Positions 1-12,600 of a stretch of 64,000 nt of DNA are shown here, in pieces. This stretch comes from Lonicera japonica. Its lineage: Eukaryota; Streptophyta; Magnoliopsida; Dipsacales; Caprifoliaceae. How positions within the stretch are numbered: position 1 is the stretch's first letter; the number at the start of each line of letters is the position of its first letter. The DNA lies in contig CM038471.1 in NCBI GenBank assembly GCA_021464415.1, positions 13,630,073-13,694,072 on the forward strand, written 5' to 3'. Under the pieces are notes generated by a model. It made no database searches, was not told the origin of the DNA, and saw only the letters and a list, made by a program, of their open reading frames with translations. A program made the translations under genes and the position numbers.

Positions 1-1269
1 CCAATTGTATACAACCAAGGCATACCATAACATGTGTATTTTTATCCATTGAATTCTTATACTTTTTGAGAAAAAAATTGGTCAAAGATAGTGTTTTATA
101 ATATAGACTAGGGTATACCCGTGCCATCTAGCACCATGAAATAAATAAAATACGATAATAAGATAAAAAAGAATAATGTTTGACTAATTTAAATCTGCAA
201 ATTTTATTAAGTTTATATTGAATAACTGAAATACATGTTCAATCTCCATGCTAGAAAAACTAAAAATAAACTTAATTGGACCACCTTGTTTTAATTTTTT
301 TAGATGCACTTTCAATCATATTTTTTAATTTTATTCCAATCTTAACAAAATACTTTTTTAACAAATTAAACTCAACGCCAGATGTGAAAATAATCCAATT
401 GTGTCGACATTATGATTTAAAAATTAAATGATCCAAAAAATTGGACTGATATACTGTGAACAAATATACTAAGATGGCCAATAATGTATAAATACATAAA
501 GTATGTTATTATATAATCACGATGGATCTTGTTTAATTGATATTGATTAGCATATTTTAAATATATAAATTTTATTAAAAATCAAATATTTTATTTGAAG
601 TCATATATGGCATTTAAATTACAAACAAAATTATTAACGTGTAAGAGTTAGGATATTTTCTTTGGCTATTTTAAGAGATGTCTTGTGAGACCCACTTATA
701 TAATATATAATATGTATATGTATATGTATATATATAATATGAGATTTATCCGATCTTACCTTATGACTAATGTATGATAAAATTGTTTTGCCTTTAACAT
801 ATAATGCATCAAATCTAATAAACTAATAATATAATCATTAAGTAATCTATGGAACAATGGTAAAATTAATTTTGAGAAATTAGAGATCCTATGCTCAATT
901 CTCCTCTTTGACTTAACATTTTTATAAAAAACAATACAATTTAGAGAAATATTTCCAAGGGTCACTAGCCATCGAAAATAATTTTTCATTACCAAGGGTA
1001 CTTTGTTGCCCTCGAAATTTAGAAATCATTTTCGACAAAGTCAACTACCTCTCGAAAATAGGTTAACCATTACCGACGAGACATAATTTTGTCAAAAATA
1101 ATAGTAGTGCTAAAAGTTCCTGCCATTTTTTTTGTTTTTCTAACAAAATTGGAATTCTTTTCTTATAGCATACTGTTTGTCGGAAATAAAATATAGTTTG
1201 GTAAAACATTTTCGATGACCATTTTTTGTGGTTGAAAAAGGAGTTTTTTTGCGAGGACAATTCTATGGT
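1..1269. other. AT-rich intergenic sequence, no gene recognised
   Basis: No open frame here resembles a known protein. The stretch from about 940 to 1230 repeats short phrases built around TCGAAAAT and TTTTCGA in both orientations, together with ATTACCGACGAGAC. This resembles the subterminal repeats of plant CACTA-type DNA transposons, but I found no CACTA terminus, so it is left unclassified. Confidence 0.5.
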
Positions 1270-1460
1270 TTCAAAAATCTTTATCGGAAATAAGGACTTT
1301 TGTTGTAATGTTAATCAAAGTCTTGATGAAAGCATCTATATGATGCAACCAATAGGATTCATAGCAAAGGCCAAGAGCACATATTGCGCAAGCTTAAGAA
1401 GTTCATTTATAGGCTTAAGCAAGTGTCTAGATCTTGGAACATCCGTTTTGATCAGGAAAT
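1270..1460 (+). pseudogene. Ty1/Copia reverse transcriptase fragment, left half
   Basis: Translation gives the Copia reverse transcriptase phrase SLDESIYMMQPIGF. After a one-base frame change near 1370 it continues with KGQEHILRKLKKFIYRLKQ and SRSWNIRFDQ. These match the conserved block of plant Copia polymerases that precedes the YVDD motif. The reading stops at 1460 because a Gypsy element inserted there, and it resumes at 17123 with AIKSFGFDQCPDEYC. The fragment is frameshifted and cannot be functional. Everything upstream of this block (gag, protease, integrase) is absent or unrecognisable. Confidence 0.88.
1456..1460. repeat. Target-site duplication, left copy (GAAAT)
   Basis: The five bases before the Gypsy 5' LTR are GAAAT; the five after the 3' LTR (17123-17127) are GCAAT. 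The uninterrupted Copia frame reads Asp-Gln-Ala-Ile across this point, which needs GCAAT, so the left copy carries one substitution. Confidence 0.8.
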
Positions 1461-3853
1461 TGATTGAGCCCAGAAATTGCATTTCTAATCCCTTAAACAA
1501 GGCTCAATTAGCTTCTAGTTACCATCTAAAATCGAAAATTGCATGTAAATTCAGTTTAAGCATGAAAAGAAGGCATTGCATTGTATTTCTATGTTACTAA
1601 GTCATTTTGCAGGCCTAAAGTGGTTAAGAAACTGAAGTTGTATGCAAGATAGAAGGTTGAAAGCGGAAAAGTGCAAGAAGAAGGTCCGAAGAACAATTCA
1701 ATATCCATTCCAAGGCCCGATACGAGGAAAACTCCAAAAATTACCCCCCAAAGCACTAGCAAGAAGAGAATACAAAGTCCAAAAGCATGAATGAAATGAA
1801 TTCAAGTGTCCAAGAGTTATCCCAAGAGGAAAGAAGCTCAAACGAATCAATTCTGGAAGTTTCCGAGCAAAATCGAGAACTGCCGTAATAAGCCCGAGGT
1901 TGTAGCTGATCAAAGTTTTTCTACAATGAGAATTTGAAGAAATATCCATAAATATAAGTTATAGAGAATTAAATTACCTACTCGTAGGGAAAAACGGTAC
2001 ATCAATTGAAGTTCGGAGCAAAAAGTTCTGAGTAAAAGAAAAAGGCATCATAAAGAAAATGGGCCCAATTTTAAGCCCAAACTCAATTTTAAGCCATATT
2101 TCGGCCCGTTTCCTCAAGGATTACTAAAACCACGACTTGAGACATTAGTGTACTGTATAAAAGGTCATATATATCATATTTTAAGGTACACAATAATTTA
2201 GAATTGATTAGTAGAGAGGCAGAGAGCACCGTAACGTTCTTGGAAACTTTTGCGCTGCATTAAACAATCAAACTTGAGTGATTTTTCTTTTATTTCTTCA
2301 AAATAATTGTTAGTTTAGTTTGTTTATGGCATATTGAGGTTGGACCATTGGTGTAATCAAGATTCAATTCATCATTATATCAAGTTTCAATTGCAATTGT
2401 TGTTCTTTATCCGAGTAAACCCTAGTTTTCTAATTTCTTCAATTTAATTGCTTTTAATCCTTTTTTTGCTTAGATATTCATATATTAGTTGTTAGGTTTC
2501 ATATATATTCTGGAGTTAGTTGTTAGATATTCATATATTATGACCGTTTTGAGTTTGTTTATCGTTTTAAGCGTAAAATCTTTGTTTTAAATCGAAATTG
2601 AGTAATTCCAAAGCCAAAAGTTTTCAAATCTGATTTTATTAAATATTAAGTATGTGTCTACTATTTTTCATAATTTCAAAACTTGTTTGTATGTTTAATT
2701 TGAATATATCTAGCTAAATCGTTAGTTAGGGGTCCGTAGTGAAAGATGCGAACTTAATTTTTGAATGTAATACAATTTAGGTTTGAATCTGATTTTTCCA
2801 TTGGTTATAGATCACCTACTGAATGTATGAGTATTTTCTTATCTTTTCATGCCTAAGAAACATGTTTTCATAAGTTAGCTCAGAAATTCCATTTGATTAA
2901 GAATCGTAAAACTGTCAATTCACGGATTTTTGCACCAAAATCCTAACATGGCTGATTTGAGGACGGTCTTTATCCTCTAATTAGTTAAGTTAGTTTCATA
3001 AGTGAATTGGCTAATTTGGCACTGTTTTGGCATTTATTCACATAAGTGTCGAGAAAGTGCTAGTTTTGACTTTCAACGTTCTTTCTAAGACAGATTTGAC
3101 TTGAATCACGTTCAAGCATATTCAAACCTTAGGAGAGTGTTAAGCTACTAATTTTTGGAGAGTTTAATCAACTTAGATTGTTTTTGTCACGCACTAGCAA
3201 TACTAGGTCTCAAATTAAACTTTTTCAAAGTCAAAAAGCTTTACTATCGAATTCTATTGCTCGAATCTAGTCTATATAGTCTTTGTCGCGCATGGGCTAT
3301 GATATACTCGTAGTAGCAATACAATTGGATGGTTGGAATGTCTAAGAGCTGAACTTTAGTGAAAAATCCTATTTAAACTTAAATTTGGATTACTCGATTG
3401 GACTAGTTTCGTTTTTCCTAGCTACGGATACCCCTAACGTTTGTTTCTTGTTGGTTTAAGTACATTTAATATTCTACTTTGTTCAATTAGTACGCTGTTT
3501 TATTTCATTTATTTATTTTTAGTTCAATTGCATGTTCCCCTAGTGCATTTAGGAAGCCTTTTTGGTAGAAAATTTGCGCTTGTGGATTCCCTTTAATTTT
3601 TCACCATAGGACTAGATTCACCTTTAGTTTTAGTTTAATTTAGTTAATAGTTTAATTTAGTTTCATTTTTTTCCTTTCCTATTCCTCATTTCAATCATCA
3701 TTTTTTTTCCTTTCCCTTCTTTCCCCTGAGAGAGATAACTAGAAGAAATAGGTTCATTCCCTTCCCTATGGTTCGACCTTGGACTTTTCAAGTATATTAT
3801 AACTTGACCGCTTGCACTTGGGCGTAATACTTCGCACTTTTTGAGTGTAGTCA
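1461..3853 (+). repeat. 5' LTR of the Gypsy element
   Basis: It is 2393 bp, starts TG and ends CA, and aligns along its length with 13438-17122. Compared with the 3' LTR it lacks about 200 bp near 2515-2545 (present at about 15600-15805) and lacks the 1.1-kb TIR insertion. Otherwise the two copies differ by scattered substitutions, so the insertion is not recent. Confidence 0.9.
2156..2162 (+). promoter_or_regulatory. Probable TATA box of the Gypsy LTR promoter
   Basis: TATAAAA follows GTACTG in the 5' LTR. The same box is kept in the 3' LTR at 14131-14137. Its place about 700 bp into the LTR fits the U3 promoter. Assigned by motif and conservation only. Confidence 0.5.
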
Positions 3854-3863
3854 AGCAAGATTT

Positions 3864-3881
3864 TGGCGCCGTTGCTGGGAA
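3864..3881 (+). other. Primer-binding site, tRNA-Asp type
   Basis: TGGCGCCGTTGCTGGGAA starts ten bases after the 5' LTR. It is close to the complement of the plant tRNA-Asp 3' end, the primer used by Athila-type elements. Two or three bases near its far end differ. Confidence 0.8.
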
Positions 3882-3969
3882 AGGTTAACGGTTCCATTTG
3901 TTTCTTTCTAGTTTCTTTCGTTCTTTTCTTTTCCATCTTAGGATTCTATATTAGGTCTCTACTTAGTAT

Positions 3970-5682
3970 ATGAAACCTTGGCTTCGTGGTCCTAATAATC
4001 GCATTTCAAGTAATCCTCTGTACGAGTACCGTATAATTCCTGACAAGTACAAGTCAGACGACCAACCATCTCCACCACCTGAGTCTTCTAGTTCCACCAA
4101 TTCACTTTCACTTTCTTTTTCTTCTGATTCTTCGAACGGTACTATCCCGTGGGCAGCTGAACACCCGATGGCCGATCAAGACATTGAAGAACAAGCAGCC
4201 GCATTTGTAGCAGTACAAGCAGCACAAGCAGCTAATAATGGAGTCAACCAAGCAGTTCAAAATTCTAATCTTACTTTGCGTGAACTCCTACTTCTTGGCA
4301 TAAATGCTACTCCTTCTTGCATTAATTTTCCAAATGATGCAAATAATTTCCATTTCCGCAATGGCATGATTCAACTTCTACCTACTTATCATGGGTTTGA
4401 AAGTGAACAAGCCTACTTTCATATTCGAGAATTTGAGGATGTTTGTGCCACTTTCAGTGACCAGAACTGTTCTGAAGATACAATTAAGTTGAAGTTATTT
4501 CCTTTTTTCCTGAAGGACAAAGCTAAGACTTGGTTTATCTTTCTTCGTCCTAAATCCATCAACTAATGGCAAGAACTCCAAGAACAATTTCTCAAGAAAT
4601 TCTTTCCTTTACATCTTACTTCCAACTCGAAGAAGGCGATTCAAAACATCTCCCAGAAGGATGATGAAACCTACTTCCATTGTTGGGAGCGCTTCAAAGA
4701 TCTTCTTAATTCTTGTCCTCATCATGGTTATAAAAAGTGGAGAATCATCAGTTTCTTTTATGATGGTTTAGTTCCCTCCACTCGTAAGTTTGTTGAATCA
4801 ATGTGCAATGGGCAATTCTTAGGAAAGAGTCCTAAAGATGCTGAAGGATATCTCGAATGGCTTTCTAAAGTTTCTTAGGAATAGGAACCGAGTGCTAAGG
4901 CAGGTACAACTAGAGCAAAGGTAGCACCAGTTGGTGTGTACCAACTGAAGGATAACGATGAAATCAGCGCTAAGCTAGCTACTATTTGTCGAAAACTTGA
5001 ATCTTTGGAATCAAAGAAAGGAGAACCAGTTCCTAAGCAGTTCGTGGAGCAAGCTTGCAGCATTTGCGACACACTTGGTCATCTCACTAGTGACTGTCCG
5101 ACCATCCCAGAAGTGTTGAACACTGATGTCAATGCTGTCATGGCAATTGACAAATCCAATTCTTATGGGGATCGATATAACCCATCTTGGAGGAACCATC
5201 CCAACCTCAGTTCGTCTGGTAACAACTATGAAGGGAACCCCATGAAACCTTCTCAACCATTTCAACAGCCCCAGTCTAATTTCCAACCACCGCCACCACT
5301 TCAACCGTTCTATCAGCAATCTCAATCTCCAGTTAATTTTCAATCTCAACCTCAGTAGTATCAACAACCTCAAGGTTCAAGTCATAATTCTTATATTCCA
5401 CCGCATAGGAAAATTCTTGAGGAGAATTTGCAAGGCATATTTTAGCAAATGCTGCAGACGATGAACCAGATGAAAGTTTCTATGGAGAAGATTGCTAGTC
5501 AGAATGATGCAAAGGGGAAGGCATTTTTTCCAGCCCAACCTCAGCCTAATCCCAAAGCCACTGATAATTCTTCTTCTTCAGGCACTAAGCAATATCAAGA
5601 GCAAGTCAAAGTTATCACTACTTTGAGGAGTGGTAGAGTTATTGACAATCAAATAGAGCCACCTCCAACTGAATATGTTTAA
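3970..5682 (+). pseudogene. Gypsy gag, broken by stops
   Basis: One reading frame runs through this span and encodes an Athila-type Gag: an acidic, Ala/Gln-rich N-terminus, then the capsid-like block around MIQLLPTYHGFESEQAY and IKLKLFPFFLKDKAKTWF, and a zinc knuckle CSICDTLGHLTSDC (C-x2-C-x4-H-x4-C) near 5055-5098. A Gln/Pro-rich tail follows. In-frame stops lie at 4564, 4876, 4882, 5356, 5443 and 5680, so no full Gag can be made. The start at 3970 is the first ATG after the primer site that opens the conserved frame. Confidence 0.85.
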
Positions 5683-5744
5683 TAAAAGGGATAGAGGTAG
5701 AAGATGAAGAAGTTAAAACTGAGTAGTACACTTCTACTAAAGCT

Positions 5745-8700
5745 TTGAGAGAAGCTGAGATAGCTAAGGAAGCTAAAGCAGAAGCCGAGAATGTGAATGA
5801 TGTCCCAGAAAAGAATAAAACTTTTATTCATCACATTCTCGTTCCTTTTCCTCAAAAGTTGCAGAAGCCGGCTAAGGATAACCGTAATTTTGAGATTCTT
5901 GATCTTTTTAAGCAAGTGAAGATCAACATTCCTCTTTTGGATACGATCACGTAAATTCCTTCTTATGCTAAGTTTCTTAAAGACTTGTGCACCATAAAGA
6001 GAAGAGTCTTTGTTCAGAAGAAAGCATTTTTAGCTAATCAGGTGAGCTCGATCATTCAACATAATTTGCCAGCCAAGCACAAGGATCCTGGTTGTCCTAC
6101 CATTTTTTGTTACATTAGTGATCAAAAGATTGAACATGCTCTCCTAGATCTTGGTTCTAGTGTGAACTTACTCCCGTATTATGTTTATAAGCAGTTAGGT
6201 TTGGGTGAGTTGAAACCCACGAGAATTACCTTGCAACTGGCTGATCGTTCCATGAAAGTCCCATAAGGAGTAGTTGAAGATATTTTGGTTATGGTTGATA
6301 ACTTTGTCTATCTAGTTGACTTTGTTGTTCTAGATACTCAACCTATGGCTAATATTAGTACCCAGATTCCCATCATTTTAGGAAGACCTTTCCTTACTAC
6401 TATTAATGCTATTATCAGTGTTAGGAATGGTGTTATGAAGCTTTCGTTCGGAAACATGACTCTCGATGTCAATATCTTTTCAATTCTTAGACAACCAGAT
6501 TTTAAAGAAGAAGATATTCGAGAAGTCAGTTATTTGGATACAGTTCTGGAGGAATACTTTGGTTTGTTACAATATGAGGACCCAGTTGAGTCAACCTTGA
6601 CTCATTCTTTTTCTAATTTTGAAACTTATTCTCCTATCGAGAAGGAGATAAGTAAAGCAGTTTTTGATCTCAATTCCAGCGAAAATGCTGAAAAATTCGA
6701 GACAGAGCAGGTTATGTGGACTGAACGTTTTGAAGAACTCCTTTCGAGTAATTCTTTAGTTATACCCTCTACATTCAAAGCTCCCAAATTGGAACTTAAG
6801 CCCCTACCCCAAGAGCTAAAGTACGCCTTTTTAAGAGAATCTGAAACTTATCTTGCCATAGTTTCAAGTAAGTTGAATTCCACTCAAGAGTTTGAGCTCT
6901 TGAAAGTTCTTAAGTTACACAAAAATGCTTTAGGATAGACAATAGCTGATCTGAAAGGTATAAGTCTCGATATATGTACTCATAAGATATACCTTGAAGA
7001 ATATGCTTAAACCCTCTCGACAAATGTAGAGGATGTTAAATCCAAACATAAAAGAAGTAGTTCGCAAAGAAGTTCGCAAACTCTTAGATGTTGGAATTAT
7101 TTATCATATCTCTGATAACAAATAGGTAAGTCCTACTCAAGTTGTATCTAAGAAATCTGGCATAACTGTTGTTCCTAATGCTGAAGGAGAGTTAATTCTA
7201 CACGTGTTACCACTAGATGGCGCATGTGTATTGATTATCGCAATCTTAACTTTGTAACCAGGAAAGATCATTTTCCACTCTTATTTCTTGATCAGACTTT
7301 GGAAAGGATGGATGGTCATTCTTTTTATTTCTTTCTAGATGGTTACAGTGGTTATAATCAAATCGAGATCGCTCCCGAAGATCAAGAGAAAACCACTTTT
7401 ACTTGTCCTTTTCGTACTTTTGCTTACAAGAGAATGCCCTTTGGCTTGTGCAATGGACCAGCAACCTTTCAAAGGTGCATGATGAGTATCTTTAGTGACA
7501 TGGTGGAAAAGTTTCTCGAAGTTTTCATGGATGATTTCTCCCTTTTTGGTGATTCTTTTGAAGATTGTCTCCAGAATCTGGAGAAAATCTTGATTCATTG
7601 CAAAGACAATAATCTTGTTTTGAATTGGAAAAAATGCCATCTCATGGTTACCCAAGGTATTGTTTTAGGTCATATTGTCTCAGCTGAAGGAATCCAAGTG
7701 GATAAGGCTAAAATTGACCTCATAGCTAATTTGCCAGTTCCCAAAACTGTCAAAGAGGTTCGATCATTTCTAGGCCATGCTGGTTTTTACAGGAGGTTTA
7801 TCAAAGACTTCAGTTCTATCTCTCGACCCCTATGTAACCTGTTTGCCAAGGATGCACCATTTGAATGGACTTTAGCGTGTCAAGAAGCTTTCGACAAGCT
7901 CAAGGAAATGCTCACAACTACACCCATTGTGCAACCACCCGATTGGAGCTTACCATTCGAGCTTATGTGCGACGCTAGTGATTATGCCATTGGAGCTGTC
8001 TTAGGTCAAAGGAAGGATAAAAAGCCCCATGTCATTTACTATGCTAGCCGAACTTTAAATAATGCACAGTTGAACTATTCTACGACTGAGAAAGAGTTGC
8101 TAGCAATTATATTTGCTTTAGATAAGTTTCGTTCCTATTTGGTTGGATCACTAATTGTCTGCTTTACTGATCACTCAGTAATTAAGTATCTTTTTATGAA
8201 GAAAGATGCGAAAGCAAGATTAATTAAGTGGATCCTACTGCTCCAAGAATTTGACTTGATTATCAAAGATAAGAAAGGAGTAGAGAATGTGGTAGCTGAT
8301 CACTTATCTAGGCTTATTAGTGAAATTCGAGATAAAGAAGATTTACCTATTCAAGATAATTTTTCAGACAAACAACTGATGGTTGTTCGTAGTTTGCCAT
8401 GGTATGCAAATATTGTGAATTATCTCGCCACAGGAAAGGTTCCTGATTGGCCTCGTCAAGAGCGAAATCGATTCTTTACCTTGGTAAAGAATTTCTATTT
8501 TCATGATCCGTACTTGTATAAGTACTGTCCTGATCAAATATTCTGAAGATGTGTCCCAGCAAAGGAAGCTAAATCCATCATGTATGCTTGTCATAAAGCA
8601 GCATGCGGGGGCCATTTTTCTTTCCGCAAGACAGCTAACAAAATTCTGCAATGTGGTTTCTATTGGCCAACTCTTTTCAAGGAGATGAAGAACCACTGCA

Positions 8701-9692
8701 GAATGTGCGCTCGTTGTTAGATAGGTGCCAACTCAAGAAGAAATATAATGCCTCTAACTAATATCATGTCAGTTGAAATTTTTTACTGTTGGGGTATAGA
8801 TTTTATGAGGCCATTTCCTCCTTCGTTTGGGCACTAGTACATTCTTGTCGCTGTCAAATACGTGTCTAAATGGGTTGAAGTCATTCCCACTAGAAATAAT
8901 GATCATTTCACGGTCATTACATTCCTTAAACAAAATATTCTTTCTAGGTTTGGCACTCCAAAAGTGATAATAAGTGATCAAGGCAGTCACTTCTGTAATA
9001 AACCGTTTGAGAAGTTGATGCGGCGTTACGGAGTGAATCATCGAGTCTCTTTGGCGTATCACCCACAGACAAACGGGCAAGCTGAACTAGCCAATAGAGA
9101 AATCAAGAGAATTCTCGAGAAAACAGTCAATGTTAATCGAAAAGATTGGTCTATTCGTTTGACAAATGCTTTATGGGCTTACCGAACTGCCTATAAGACG
9201 AGTTTGAATATGTCTCCTTACCGGTTGGTTTATGGTAAGGCATGTCATCTCCCTTTAGAGGTTGAACATAAGGCATTATGGGCTATTAAAGTTATGAACT
9301 TCGATCTTCAAGAGAGTGGTAAAGAGATGAGCTTGCAGCTGAATGAACTTGAAGAATTACATCATGATGCGTATGATAATTCTAGAACTTTCAAGGAAAA
9401 GACAAAGTGTTTCCATGATCAGAAGGTCCTGAGGAAGAATTTTGAGCCCGAGCAAAAAGTTTTACTTTATGATTCAAGGCTCCATTTATTTCCTGGTAAA
9501 CTTCGGTCAAGATGGATTGGTCCTTTCAAAATTCATACAGTTTTTCCTTATGAAGCAGTGGAATTGGAGAATCCAAAAGATGGAAGTATGTTTAAAGTCA
9601 ATGGACATCGATTGAAGCCATTTTTAGAGAAGCTTGATGACAGTGAGGAAAGCAAAGAGTTGGAGGAACCCAATTATGATACTACTGGATGA
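5745..9692 (+). pseudogene. Gypsy pol (protease, RT, RNase H, integrase), broken
   Basis: Frame 5745 runs through most of pol. An aspartic protease block (LLDLGSSVNLLP, near 6150) is followed by reverse transcriptase (MCIDYRNLNFV, MPFGLCNGPATF, and FMDDFS near 7525), RNase H (ELMCDASDYAIGAVLGQR), an integrase zinc finger (two His, then CRMCARC), and the integrase core with ISDQGSHF and [17 protein letters not shown]. The longest open piece, 7224-8546, spans reverse transcriptase and RNase H. Stops occur at 5952, 6264, 6936, 8544, 8718 and 8835. A frame excursion from about 7008 to 7205 holds further stops at 7027 and 7123. The polyprotein is therefore dead, although its domains stay easily recognisable. 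Confidence 0.92.
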
Positions 9693-12600
9693 TCGAGAAG
9701 ATTTGCCGAACTTTGTATACTTTTATTTATATCCTTTGTATATTCATTTTCATTTTCATTGTTTCGTGTGTTTCGCTATCATTCTTGTTTGATGATCTCA
9801 AATCCCAGTTCGAACCGCTTATCTTTTCAAATTTACACCGCGTATAAACTATCCCGGTTAATGCTCTGTAAATTGTTTTGCAACACAGGGACTGTGTCGT
9901 TTTGAGTTGGGGGAAGGAAAAACCATTAAATTCTATGCATTTAATCGTTCTATAGCGTTCTCACAAATTCAAGGAAATTATTTATTTATTTATTATTTTA
10001 TTTTAATTTTGGCTTTTCGAAGCATCAGTCGGTACACGAAGCTGTCGGCTGCGGTCAACCGCATTGAGCTAGGATGCCAGTAGGCCACGATGCTGATGAG
10101 TCCGAGAATTCTAAGGAGAGCACTGAGGAGGAATCAGATGGTGATGGAGGAGATTACCAGGAGATAACAGATGACTCCACTGGCCCATTGACTAGTTAGG
10201 CTAGGGATTAGGATTTCCTTGTGTTCTATGGTTAGATCCCGTAGGCCTAGGTTTTTACTTTAGGGAGGTGTTTACTTTTTATGTGTTTCATTTTGAACTT
10301 ATTGGCTTTATTTACACATATATATGTCTTGTTCGAATGAAATATGATGCTCCTGTTATTGTTGTATATTTATTTTCATTTTCATTTTGATTATCTGCTT
10401 ACCTACATTTCATCTGCACTAATTGTTTATCTAGATCCATTCTGTGAAGCTATTTAGATACATTTCAAGCATCTTAAAACCAATGTCGTATAGTTATTCC
10501 TCTTCCGCACATAGCACATCATCTCAAGACATGAGTTTGGATAGTTTGTCTATGCTAGGGCTAAATACAGATGGCCCTGATCACAGTAATCTAAACATTT
10601 CGCCGGTCTTAAATTCATTTGAGAACCCAACTGGTGTCAATCAGTTTACTCGTGATCCATTCGCATTTTGAAAGAACCAGTCTAAAGATGATGAAAAGTG
10701 TGAGGGGGGTGAAAATAACTGTATAGACATTAATGTTGAGATGTACGAGGATAATGAATCAGGTGAAGAGGTTAAAAGTAAATGGAAGTCAAGTCAATCT
10801 ACATCAGTTGCAACTGAAGATCAATCTGATTATGACCCTACTGAGCCATCTGACTGGGAGTCTGACGAACACATGGAGGAAGCTGATCAGCCTGAGAAGG
10901 AGCAATTTAACCCACCTAAAAGAACTCCTTTGCGCGTTGAAGTAAAACGTTCTTGGCTAGCTAAGTTCATCGAAGTGGCTTAAGTAAAGAAGAGGAAGTT
11001 GTCTAACCCATCAGAACATGATGAGGATCTGATCCTTCTGAAGATTCTGAGTTTGGAAGCAGTAGCAGTGAATCTGATGACTCCAGTTCCGAAAGCAGTA
11101 ATGAGAGTCTGACAATGAGAGTTCTAGCGATTCATATTGGTGGTCTAATTCACCTAATTCATCTGATAATGGTCAAATGATGCCGTACAAGGCAGCGAAG
11201 AGAAAGTTTTTCCCATTAGAAGATACCATCGATGTAGAGACTTCGTACTACTTACATCCACGAGATCAGAGGTACGTGTGGGATGACATATTTGTGTACC
11301 TAGAAGTGGATCTCAAGGCTCACAAAAGAAAGATAGCGGGTAGAATGGTCCGTTTGACGTTCTATAAAGGCGAGCTGAGAATCATAAAACCTACATTGTG
11401 GGTTGTTGATTTACATGAAGAGGGCGGGAGAAATTATGTTGGATCTTTCGAGATTTGGGGTATTACAGTCTTTGTCTGACTTAGCCACTGCCTGGATCAT
11501 ACGTAGAGCAGAAGGTAAGTAAGGTAAGTAGGTAAGTAGTTTAGGATTTTTCTTTTATTTATTTTCCTTTTTGTTTATTTTTAGTTTTTCGTAGAATTTC
11601 TGTTGCTAACATGCAGATTTTTAGAGATATTAGGCCGCTCGCAGGTATATCTTCCCTTTTACTCATTTATTTCAGTACCATGCATCCATGCTTTTATGCT
11701 TGTTTTGTAACATTAGGGACAATGTTGGATTTTAGTTAGGGGAGGGGAGACCAGTGGTCAATTTTTTTCGAAAAGCATGTATGCAAGTAACTTAGGATAG
11801 TCGTTTTGCTTTATTTTCATTTTCCTTTTTAAAAAAAATATGAGATTGCCAGTTTAAGTCGTCCCATCTAGTTCTGTTTTGCTTTCTCTCATTGGGCGAC
11901 GACGCATTCATGAATTGATTTAGTATATGGCGTAGTATTAGATAAACTAGAGAAGTTTTTTTTTAATCTTCTTGTAGTTCAAAAGATGCATGCTAAGTTG
12001 AATATATTTGTTTATGCAGTTTTCGACATTGCTTGATATTAGACTGATAGATCTTGATTAGTGAAATACTCTGTTCAAAATTAAAGTGGAGACTATATAG
12101 CCGTGAGGTTTTGAGCCATTCTTTCATATTTGAGAGCTATATATATAAACTCTGATTCCTGAAAAGCGTTTTACAAATTGATTGAGTCTCTTAAATTTCA
12201 ATCTCAATTCAGTTTTATAAAGGTAAGTCCATGAGATGTTAAATTATAAAATGCCTTGTAGTTGTTTGAATTTAGAAGCTAGAAACTAAAGAAATGATAT
12301 AGGCCATCTTTGTTTTAGCCATTAGCCTTAGCATGTCCTTACATTCTATCCGTAGCAGACCTTTTGAAGCCTGAAGCCTTGTTTTTATTGTTACACCTAA
12401 AGTTAAACCCGAGCCAGTACTATAACCACACCCTTGGCTCGTTTGTGCAAAAGGCTCAAAAGTAGAGGAATAGTGAAGTATGTTGATCTGAAAAAAGAGT
12501 AGAAAAAGCAAAGAATGGAAGTTTGCATTGAAAAATGGATATGCTGATGTTTATTGAAAATGCAAATTGAAGGTTGTATGTAATAGAATGAGAATGTGAG

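Noticed and set aside
10085..10125. CTGATGAGTCCGAG resembles the core of a hammerhead ribozyme within the Gypsy 3' region.
   Set aside because: The matching GAAA box and closing stems are not found at the right distance, so it is probably chance.
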